Assembly (NCBI GenBank): GCA_019693395.1
Contig: JAAMXP010000026.1
Span: forward strand, 1-20,870
Reading direction: 5' to 3'
Source: Ettlia oleoabundans
Lineage: Eukaryota; Chlorophyta; Chlorophyceae; Chlamydomonadales
Length of the DNA stretch: 20,870 nt
Shown here: positions 1 to 12,012 of the stretch, piece by piece
Layout of the letters: every line of letters starts with the position of its first letter
How positions within the stretch are numbered: position 1 is the first letter of the stretch
Made by a program: the position numbers and the translations under genes
Notes under the pieces: model-generated
What the model was told of the DNA's origin: nothing
What the model saw: the letters and a program-made list of their open reading frames with translations, nothing else
Database searches by the model: none

Positions 1-205
1 CCCCCCGCCTGGCTTATCGCTAGCGCAGAAATGATGAGCTGATACAGTTGGGCAGGGAGGCTTACCGCTGGCGCAAAACTTGTTACTGGGGATCCATACA
101 CCAAGCTGCTTCCTGACAGCTACCAGGCTTTGTCCCGAGATTGGGAGCGCTCCATGACAGCTTGTTCAGCCCCCCGGAGGCACCAGGGCTCTCTCCCTAG
201 CTTGC

Positions 206-3956
<3,751 letters not shown>

Positions 3957-4193
3957 GGTGATTGCAGCTGCAAATGGGCGTGAATGCGAGGTGGGGAGAT
4001 GAAAACGCGCAGCAGGTAGGATTATCGCCGCCGGTGTGCAGCGCTTGGCTAATGATGCTCCACGAAGCATATCAATGCCTGCAAATGGCCGATGGCGGCA
4101 TGCAGCAGCGCGCGTGCTGAGCTGGCCAAGCTGACTGAGGGGGGAAGTACCGGCGACCGAAAGCGCCCGACATTTCTCTTTTCCACCTGAGAT
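3957..4193. promoter_or_regulatory. Divergent intergenic region shared by spermidine synthase and the transporter
   Basis: This 237-bp gap separates the two start codons and must contain both 5' untranslated regions and core promoters. I see no convincing TATA box. It also contains an in-frame alternative ATG for spermidine synthase at 4070 (complement). Confidence 0.5.
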
Positions 4194-6509
4194 ATGGCGA
4201 AGCTCTTTGGAGGCATGTTTCACGGCCAGCGGCAGGCCGCCTACGGCGTGTCCCCAGAGCAGCAGGAGAGCTTCTGGCTGGCCCTTTACTTCGCACAGAC
4301 CGTTTTGGGGACCGCAATGTCTGTCCTGGGCAAGCTAGCCGGCGCCGCCGGTGCCCATTACCTGTTGCTGGTGGCGGCGCGCTCGGTGGTGCTCTGCGTC
4401 CTCTTGGTGCCCCTCCTCTATCGGCGCCGAATCAACCCTTTCACGGTGACAGAAACGTGCGCCTCAGAAAGCAGCAAATCGAGCATCGGACGGCATTCAG
4501 CCACCAGGAAATGGCGTTGCCTGCCTCCGGCTTGCACCCTCCGCCCCAGCTGTCCCCGCCTGCCTCCACCTGGCTCCACCCGCCACCCTCGCTGCCACGT
4601 TTGTTCGATGCAGGTTTGGCCTTCTCGTGCTTCGTGGCATCTGCGGCTTCGCCGGCATGTCCTGCTGGTACCTCTCCATGTACCTACTGCCGCTCTCTGA
4701 CGCAACCGCACTTTCATTTGTCTCACCTGTACTCGTGGCAATACTGGCCCCGTGGGTGCTGAAAGAGGCCACCCCAAGAGGTACGCAAGGATCCTGCAGT
4801 CCCTCCTGGTGCTGCTATACCTTGTTCTGCAGTGATGGTTCCCGCAGTATGGCAGCATGGACAAATGCCTGGGAAAAAATTGCAGCGTCTGACAGCGATT
4901 GTTCGTGCATGCACTCTTGAAGCAGTGCCAGCAGCCCCGCCCACCCTCCTGCAGCTGTCTACGTCTCCCTGCCGCTGTGCGTGGCCGGCATGCTGATGGT
5001 GGCTCAGCCCTCCTGGCTCTTCGGCAGCCTGGCGGGAGCAACCAGCACCCTGGGCGTGGTGGCAGGCGTCACACAGGCAAGCACTTGGGCTCATGCGTTG
5101 CCCGTCCCCACTGGCGACAGCTGTGGCCTTGGAAGTCCTGAACGCAGTCCTGGCGTGCATCCACTGCTAGACCATTGGTTGATATGCTTCTTCGTATGTG
5201 CAGGCAGCCTCGGCCATCCCATTCCTGCCTGACACGAGCCCTGCCCCACTTATTGCCTCCCCTCCAATGCCTCGCTGTCTCCATCCCATCCCCTGCAGGC
5301 CATCTTTGCCAGCGGGTCCAAGCTCATCATTCGCGCCCTCAACCGCTACAACGAGCCCCTCGAACTTATCCTCTTCAGCTTCGGCTTCTTCAGCCTCCTG
5401 GGATCGCTGCTGGGAAGCCTGGTGCTGCCAGGGGCGCAGCTGGTGGCTCCTGAGCATTCGGTGGGCTGGGCGTACGTGGTGGCGACATGCATCATGGCTG
5501 TCGTTGTGCAGGTAGTTTGATTTGCGGATGGTTGGTTGGTTGGCTGAAAGCACAAGGTCAAGTTCGACAGGAGTCTAGAGGGCACCAGTTGTTGCCTGGA
5601 TACAAGAAAAGCGAGATCAGCAGCTGTCTTGCAACTAAATGCAACACAACCTGCCTCTGCACCCTTGGTCACGAGGGGTTGTGCCGGTGTGAGCCTTTGT
5701 TCTATATCCTGCTGCAGGCCGTTTTCACTTCCGCCTGCCGCAAGTGCAACGCCGCCAAGGCTGCATCCTTGGACTACCTGAGCCTGCTGTGGACGCTGCT
5801 GGCTGACGCCCTTGTGTTCCGCAAGCTGCCCAGCGGGCTGTCCCTCTTCGGGGCTGCCATCATCACTGTTGCCAGCCTTGGGGCTATGCTGTGGAGCTTC
5901 AAAGAGGGGCAGAACAAGGCTGGGCAGGGAGCAGGTGGCAGCGAAGCCGATGCAGAGAAGCTGAAGCTTAAGCCACTGCAGTACAAGAGGGAGCACTACC
6001 TGACAGACGGAGCCACGGCTGGTGGCACGAACAAAGGTGGTCCCTGCGGCAGCAGGACCGCAAGCAGCGAAGGCGAGGCTGTGTCGCTGATCAAGGCGGG
6101 GCAGGTGGAGGACTACACGGACCAGGAGGATGGTCCGGCCACAGCGGACGCCACAGTGGGCTTGGAAAGCAATAACAGCGCTGCTGCGGCAGCGGCAACC
6201 GGGCTGGCTGCCGGCCTGCAGTCGGCCTCTGTGGGCCCAGGGGAGGTGCCTGCTAAGCTTCCTCCTGCTTCCTGGGTGCAAATTGGAGCCCACGGCTGGA
6301 AGCTTGGAACCGAGCTGGAGGGTGCCCTGCCAGCCAGCGCTTGCAGTGCCTGCACCTTCAGGGATGATTTGACTGCGGGGGATGCCGGCAAGGAGCCCGC
6401 TGCTGGCAACGGTATCGGCATTGAGCTGCTGGGCGTGGGCTCTGCGCCGGCAGCCACACGCACCAGTAGTGAGAAGGAGCGGGCGCTGCAGGCTGCAGGC
6501 AGGGAGTAA
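4194..6509 (+). CDS. EamA/DMT-superfamily membrane transporter (SLC35G-like), 5 exons
   Basis: Exons 4194-4456, 4614-4780, 4955-5076, 5299-5511 and 5718-6509 join to 1557 nt, 518 aa. Residues about 25-313 are a series of hydrophobic helices with drug/metabolite-transporter features: LRGICGFAGMSCWYLSMY, LSDATALSFVSPVLVAILA, and near the end of the second half LDYLSLLWTLLADALVF followed by GAAIITVASL. Intron 3 begins GC (CAG followed by GCAAGC). The first donor (GTGCGC after 4456) was chosen because it alone keeps frame with exon 2. Residues about 314-518 form a hydrophilic Ala/Gly/Glu/Ser-rich tail, predicted disordered and not part of the family fold. The substrate cannot be told from sequence; relatives include nucleotide-sugar, organic-anion and amino-acid exporters. 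The start ATG is the first in frame with the conserved domain. Confidence 0.85.
5077..5298 (+). other. GC-AG intron (transporter intron 3)
   Basis: Exon 3 ends ...GTCACACAG and the intron starts GCAAGC; the acceptor is CCCCTGCAG before GCCATCTTTGCC. Phase 0 is kept and the joined helix reads GVTQ-AIFASGSK. The only nearby GT (GTCACA, three codons upstream) is a much poorer donor but cannot be excluded. Confidence 0.7.
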
Positions 6510-6829
6510 ATTAACAACTTGCAAGGGAAGGGGCGAGTCCCATTTAACACACATTGAGGTTTATCCTATTCCTTTTATCCTAATCCTTGAATGTGTGACG
6601 CTTTGTGACCCTTGGACTAGTTACACAGATGATAGTGTATGAATCATTGGCTTTTATTGCAATGCTTCTGCTGCAACAATTCTAAGTACGCTTTCGTACC
6701 ACTCGTACCGTGTTGAAACGGAGCCTTGCTTTCCACTATCGTACAGTACTGCTTATTCTAACTCCAAAGCTGCCGCCTTCTACGCCATGCTCACATGCGT
6801 TGGATAGCACCACAGCCGCAGAAACAGCC
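6510..6829. other. Convergent 3' intergenic region between transporter and glycosidase
   Basis: About 320 bp, AT-richer than its flanks, holding the 3' untranslated regions of two convergent genes. On the complement a TGTAA motif lies at 6621-6625, about 205 bp past the glycosidase stop. I found no clear TGTAA for the transporter. No coding sequence seen. Confidence 0.5.
6621..6625 (-). terminator. Candidate TGTAA poly(A) signal for the glycosidase gene
   Basis: TGTAA on the complement, downstream of the stop codon at 6830-6832. TGTAA is the usual near-upstream polyadenylation element in green algae, but a 5-mer is weak evidence by itself. Confidence 0.35.
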
Positions 6830-8673
6830 TCAAGCCATAGCCGCCAGAGCCGCAGCAATTTGCGCCCCCACTGCCGCATTGTTCTTCACTAAGCGGATGT
6901 TTGCCGCTAGCGACTTTCCTCCCGTAAGCTCCTGGATGCGGTGCAGCAAGAAAGGGGTCACCTCGTTGCCCTGAATGCCGCGCTGATCTGCCTCTTGCAA
7001 GGCCTGCTCGATGGCTCTCTCCACCTCTGCACCCGCAGCGGCATAAGCCTCCGGGATGGGGACCCCAAGCACCATGCCGCTCCCCAGCGCTAGCCGCCGT
7101 GCTGCTGCCACCATGGCGGCTGCCTGCTGAGGGGTGTCAACGCGGCAGGGGGCCTTGCAGCCGCTGTGCCGGGTGAAGAAGGCGGGGAACTCGTCGGCGC
7201 CGTATGCCGCCACACACACGCCCTGCAAAAGTGTGGGGTACAGATGAGCAGGCCAGGGTTGGGTTGAAGGTAGATGCTGATGGGTTTAGAAAGCCAGCAC
7301 TCCATGCACTAAAACAAACCACACACCTGCCTGGGCCCTCCAGCACCCACCCACGTCCTGCCTGCCCCCACCCCTCTTCAACAACCATACAACACACCCC
7401 ATACGGACCCAATCCCACATTCAACCACCCCCCCACTTGCACATGCCAGCCCCTCCTGTGTTTCTAACAATTACTCGAGCATGCGCGTATGTCGAGCACC
7501 GACTTGGCGCCGGCACACACCGCCACACACACCCTCTCCCTATCAGGCCCACCTGAGTTTCCAAAAATTCCAGCGTGCGCGGTATATCAAGCACCGACTT
7601 AGCACCAGCACACACCACCGCCACAGGTGTGCGCCCCAATTCAGTCAAGTCAGCACTGATGTCAAGGGTGCGCTCGCCACCGCGATGCACGCCGCCAATG
7701 CCTGCGAGAGGCAGGCAGGGAGGCAAGGCAGGAGGTTGGTGAGCACAGACGAGGCGCATGCAGGCAGGTGATAGCAGGTGGCAGGTGGAGGCAGGAAGAA
7801 GCAGGAGGCAGGTTGGATCATGTGAAAGCAGGTGGCAGGTGGAGGCAGGTAGGAGCAGGCGGTAGGTGGAGGCAGGTGACAGGTGGAGGCAGGCGGAGGT
7901 TGGGTTAAGCTCCAGGCTGGACCAAGGCTGAACCTGGGGTCGCACTGGCAGCCAAGGCAGAGCATACTTGACGCAGGGTTAGCTACAAAGCTAACCTACA
8001 AACTGCGACACTCGCTCCGACGTACCAGAGCAAATCAACTACAAGTTGGTACGCTGAGCCACGCACCTCCCGTCACAAAGACGCAGATGCCGGCGCGCGC
8101 CGCCAGCAGCATGGTTGCTGACACCGTGGTGGCTCCATCCAGCTGCAGCGCCATGACTAGCGGCAGATCCCGGCGGGACACTTTTCGTACCGCTGTGCCC
8201 GCTCGCGCCAGCTGCTCCAGCTGAGCTGGCGTCAGCCCTACGTGCGGTACACCCTGCAGTACAGCGATGGTGGCCGGCACGGCGCCATGTGCACGGACGA
8301 CGGCCTCCACCTCACGTGCTGTTTCCAGGTTTTGCGGGTAAGGCATCCCATGGCTGATGATGGTGCTCTCGAGTGCCACCACCGGCCGCCCTGCCGCCAG
8401 CGCTGCCGACACCTCGGCACTCACACGGACGCCGCTGCTGCCAGGGGCCTGCAGGTGCTGGGACAAGTGAAGGGACGTCTTTGCCTTCGTCGTGTCGATC
8501 GTCAGTGGCAATCCACACGGCTTGTGAGGCGAGCTTACGTGCCGCAAGCGCACCTGCGAAGAGGCGGGTTGGGACTGCAACGCTGTTGCCTTTGCACTCA
8601 AGTGTTGATCGGTGCTGCTCACTAGATGGCCGGTCAGCACCCCAATTCGCTGCCCCCAGGTTGCCTGCGACAT
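6830..8673 (-). CDS. PUMY: Pseudouridine-5'-phosphate glycosidase, PTS2-bearing, 3 exons
   Basis: Splits pseudouridine 5'-phosphate into uracil and ribose 5-phosphate, the second step of pseudouridine breakdown. Exons on the complement: 8673-8067, 7701-7553, 7222-6830; 1149 nt, 382 aa, against roughly 310 for bacterial PsuG. Motifs: [15 protein letters not shown] (101-115, Glu102 a likely catalytic residue), [20 protein letters not shown] (201-220), CAGAKSVLD (233-241, with Lys237 as the likely Schiff-base lysine) and KNNA near the C-terminus. The start is firm: a TAG stop codon lies directly upstream of the ATG, in frame. The first 80 or so residues are extra, and residues 9-17 (RIGVLTGHL) match the R-(L/V/I)-x5-(H/Q)-(L/A) peroxisomal PTS2 pattern. 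No kinase domain is fused. Intron 1 holds a minisatellite and intron 2 a copy of the end of exon 2. Confidence 0.95.
7450..7615 (-). repeat. Exon-2-end duplication in glycosidase intron 2 (two units, about 95 bp apart)
   Basis: The exon segment 7583-7615 and the intron segment 7488-7520 match at 28 of 33 bases, and both read [11 protein letters not shown] on the complement. Similarity continues weakly to the exon end: the exon has CTCAG then GTGGGC, the copy has CACAG then GAGGGG, so the copy has lost its GT. Confidence 0.85.
7701..7905. repeat. GGCAGGTGGA-type minisatellite in glycosidase intron 1
   Basis: Degenerate tandem array of GCAGGTGGCAGGTGGAGG-like units interspersed with AGCAGG, from the first base beyond exon 2 to about 7905. 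It lies wholly within intron 1 of the minus-strand gene, where it reads as CCACCTGCC repeats, and forms a pyrimidine-rich stretch next to the acceptor of exon 2. Confidence 0.75.
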
Positions 8674-8985
8674 CTATTCCGTGGCTTGCTGCGGGGAGGA
8701 AGGCTTAATAAGATTAGAGTGCTTCAAACTGCAATGTGGCTATGAAAACTAGCATCTATTCGCCCGCAACTGTCCAGTAAGTCCCGCACTGGGCATGTCA
8801 CGCGTAGCAGGTTGTCACTGAGGCTTGCCACAGTCGCTCCGTCGCCCTATGACACCTCATGTCGCATGTCTGTAAGTGGTGCAACCTGTCGCAATCAATT
8901 GGCAAAAAGTTCAACACACCTGCATGCCCACCCAAAGTTGCTTGCGCTCGCCTGGTCTTGGACTCGCCCTCCAATCCCTGTTCGA
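8674..8985. promoter_or_regulatory. Divergent intergenic region between glycosidase and RNA cyclase
   Basis: A 312-bp region between divergent start codons. An ATG at 8866 (in frame with the cyclase ATG at 8986 if unspliced) is followed after one codon by GTAAGTGG at 8872, a strong splice-donor match, so an upstream exon or 5'UTR intron is possible. I could not find a convincing acceptor before 8986. Confidence 0.45.
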
Positions 8986-11539
8986 ATGTCTGGAGACGAT
9001 CAAGCTAGCGATCCACAACCAAGGAAGGGCGGTGGTCGCAAGAGGCACAAGCGCCAGCAGCACAAAGTGGCCATGACCACCGCTCGCCCTGCAGTCAGCT
9101 CTGTACCCCTGCCTTTGCCACCTGGCGGAGTAGAAATTGACGGCAGCCTGCTGGAAGGAGGTGGGTGTGTCTTTGCTTGTTTGGGACTTGGATCTTTTCC
9201 GACTTCGGGTGCCCGGTAGCAATGCAGCAGAGTGCAGTCTGCTTGGTTCCTACGCTGCTGCTGGAATAAACTCCCCTGCCTGCCTGGCGTCCTCACCCGC
9301 AGGAGGACAGATCCTGCGCAATGCCAGCGCATTATCCGCCATTGTGGGGCTGCCCATCAAGGTTGACAAAATCAGGGCGGGGCGCGACAAGCCAGGTGGA
9401 AACGCTCTGCGCAGCAGAGGCAGCGTACCCCTTTTCTGGTTTACCTGCTCCAATAATCTAGGGGAGCACACATGCCCGAAAGGCAGCAAAGAGGATGGGC
9501 AAGGGCTCCTTGCAGCATGTTTTTCTGCTTTTACCAATCCCCTTGTGAGTGACCTGGCTTGCTGCCTGTGACTGTGGCTGATTGCAGGGTTGCGCCCACA
9601 GCACCTCACAGGCCTTCAGCTAATCGAAGCTCTTTGTAGCGGCAGGTTGGAAGGCGGCGAAGTGGGAACGTCCTGTATAACCCTGCATCCCGGCCGCTTG
9701 GTGTGTGGGCGCCACGTGGCTGACACTCAGACGGCAGGCAGCTGCATGCTGCTGGCGCAGTCGGCGCTGCCCTGCCTGCTGTATGCAGCAGCTGCACGGG
9801 AGGGGGCACTAGCATCAGCACCAGCATCAGCACCGGTGGCGGCAGCGGCAGCGGCAGGGGCAGATACATCATTAGTAGCGGCACCTGCTGCAGCAGGGGC
9901 AAGTGATGCTGGCTGTGATGCACCTGCTGATGCAGCAACCTCGGCAGTAGCCCGCAGTGGGGGCGGCGATGCGGCGATGCAGGCAGCCTTACAGAGCGGT
10001 ACTGCATCACAGCTGGACCTACGTGGCGGTACAGATGCTTCAATGGCGCCCCCGGCGGGCTACATGCAGCACGTGCTGCTGCCCATGCTGCGCAGCAGGC
10101 TGGGGGTGCATGTCGAGATGGACCTCTTGCGCCGAGGTTTCTTCCCGCGAGGACAGGGCAGGGTGCTGCTGTTAGTGCAGCGGCTGCCGCCTGGGGCCTG
10201 CCTGCCGGCCATAGATCTGACGATAAGGGGGGAGATAACCGGCATTTTGATCCGTGCGTTCACCGCCGGCAAGCTGGTGCCCACCATTGGAGAGCGCTTG
10301 GCAGCTGCCGCTCACAAAGGTGCGTCTGAAGCACAGCAGCAGTTGTTCTAGAAGCGCACAAAGTAGAGTACTGGCTTTATGGGGGGCTGATGCATGCCTG
10401 GTTTGCACCTACCAAACCTGCTGTTGTGGTTTGCCAGCAGCTGAGGTTAACGCAGTTCTTCCTGCCTCGCAGTACATCCACTGTGCTGTTGCACCCATTG
10501 CTGCTGCTGGTAAACCTTATCCCCTCACAGAGATCAAGTCCCGCATGCCACGCTGCGGCGTATCCCGCAACATCCCTATCAGCCTTGAGGTGGTGCATGA
10601 GCCAGCAGAACGAGCCTTTGGCGACGGGTGCGGCATCTTGATCACAGCGCAGAGCAGCACGGGCTGCGTGTTGGGCGCCTCAGGTGAGGTGTCTTTGTTT
10701 ACCTGAATCTTGGTTGCGTGCTTTGTCGGTTGCAGCCCCAGTTCCTGCCTCTCACTTCAAAGTGAGTCATTGAATGTTTGACTGTGCATGTGGGCCTGTA
10801 TGGAGCAATTGGTGATATAATTTTCCTTCCTAACTGCCCACCACCCTGCCACCCCGACCTTGTCTGCCTGCCCAGTCCCTTGACCCCGGCCAGCCTGATT
10901 GCAATTCCGACAGCTAGCGAGGTTTGCATGCCCAAGTCCACTAGGGCGTACGTATGGGTTGCAACACACGCTGCTGTGCAGGCCTGGGGGAGCGAGGTGT
11001 ACCGGCTGAGGAGATTGGTGCTCGAGCAGCTGACGAGCTGATGGATGCGCTTTCTAGCGGCGCCTGTGTGGATGAGTGGCTGCAAGATCAGCTTATCATC
11101 TTCATGGCGCTTGCCAAGGTGGGGTGCAGGAGGGGTCAGGCCTGTGAAGAAGGCCGCAGCTTGAGGACAGTGGTTGCAGGAAAGCGGCTTTGCTCTACCC
11201 CACTCGTGCTTGTATGCTGCAAGCCAACACCAGGTTGCCCGCCAGGACCCAAACCTTCAGGTCATCCCTGTGTGTTGGTTGCTAGTTTAAGTTAATGCAG
11301 GCAGTTTAGTTCAATCTAGTAAGCAACCACCGCTGGGCTGCAACATATGCCTGCAGGGCCGCTCGCGGGTGCTGACCGGCCAGCCAACGTTGCACACGCG
11401 CACCGCATGCATGGTGGCTCAGACACTGATTGGAGCAACCTTCAGCATCCAGCCAAAGCCGGGCAGCAGCGCGTTGTGGGTGGTAGAGTGCGAGGGAGCA
11501 GGCTTGGTGGCGCCTGATGGGAGGGAGGGATGGCAATGA
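8986..11539 (+). CDS. RTCA: RNA 3'-terminal phosphate cyclase, 6 exons, with Ala-rich insert
   Basis: Converts RNA 3'-phosphates to 2',3'-cyclic phosphates using ATP. Exons 8986-9160, 9303-9395, 9588-10319, 10531-10683, 10982-11118 and 11357-11539 join to 1473 nt, 490 aa, against about 340-380 usually. Motifs: EGGGQILRNASALSAI (57-72), DKPGLRPQHLTGL, GGTDASMAPP (236-245), RRGFFPRGQGRV (normally RGFxPRGGG, so the middle Gly is Gln), FGDGCGILITAQSSTGCVLGAS and LHTRTAC, whose His443 aligns by position with the nucleophile adenylated in bacterial RtcA. Its presence argues for an active cyclase rather than the non-catalytic Rcl1 branch. Extra parts are a basic N-terminus with KGGGRKRHKRQQHK (likely nuclear signal) and an Ala/Ser/Pro-rich insert at about residues 160-232. 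The ATG at 8986 is preferred; ATG 8866 is an alternative. Confidence 0.93.
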
Positions 11540-12012
11540 CGCAGCGGGCGGGAACAGGGCTGCGACCCTCAAACGTCTGCCCAAAGCTTATCCGTGTTTA
11601 GTCGTGTGACGCAGATCTTGTGAGGAGTACACCTGGCGTTGCAAAGGGTGCAAAGCCGTCCCATGAGCGAGTCTCACATGGTGGTCCTGCACACCCTAGC
11701 CCAAGGTGGGCGCCCTGTGTCGCTGGTGCTTCAATTCAACTTGGAAGGTATTATAGTTTCGGCGCCCAACAAAAAGAGTTGACACGCAGCCTGACTTTGT
11801 TGGCACGTGGCTTCCGCCGCTCATTGTCGCGCGTATATTCAGCCCTTGGGCATCTTCGGTCGCTCACCATCACTGCTGGAACTGTCCTGTTGAGCGGGCC
11901 GCTGTCCCGCTCACTCCGGCCCGCTGGCCGGCTGAAGCAAGTTTGCAGCACTCTGCACAAGATTGGCGCTCAAAGCAACAGGTTGAAAACAGCGGCGCGG
12001 CTGCCGGCGCCT
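11540..12012. promoter_or_regulatory. Intergenic region between RNA cyclase and cysteine oxidase
   Basis: About 470 bp holding the cyclase 3' end and the promoter/5'UTR of the next gene. A frame open from about 11620 into the cysteine oxidase has no ATG before 12013. I see no TGTAA and no other gene. Confidence 0.5.

Noticed and set aside
5670..5700. Possible copy of transporter exon 4 end (GTTGTGC-GGT) in intron 4
   Set aside because: Only about ten matching bases; not distinguishable from chance.
5346..6554. Minus-strand open frame of 402 codons
   Set aside because: Shadow of the GC-rich transporter exons; no recognisable family, and it crosses real introns of the plus-strand gene.
7700..7910. 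CRISPR-like array
   Set aside because: Degenerate GGCAGG/GGTGGA units without uniform repeats or spacers, inside an intron of a nuclear gene.
8812..8985. N-terminal extension of the RNA cyclase from 8812
   Set aside because: The frame opens at TTG; ATG 8866 is possible but is followed by a strong donor-like GTAAGT, so ATG 8986 is preferred.
11620..12012. N-terminal extension of the cysteine oxidase from 11620
   Set aside because: The frame is open but begins at GTG; no ATG occurs before 12013, and a non-ATG start is unlikely in a nuclear gene.
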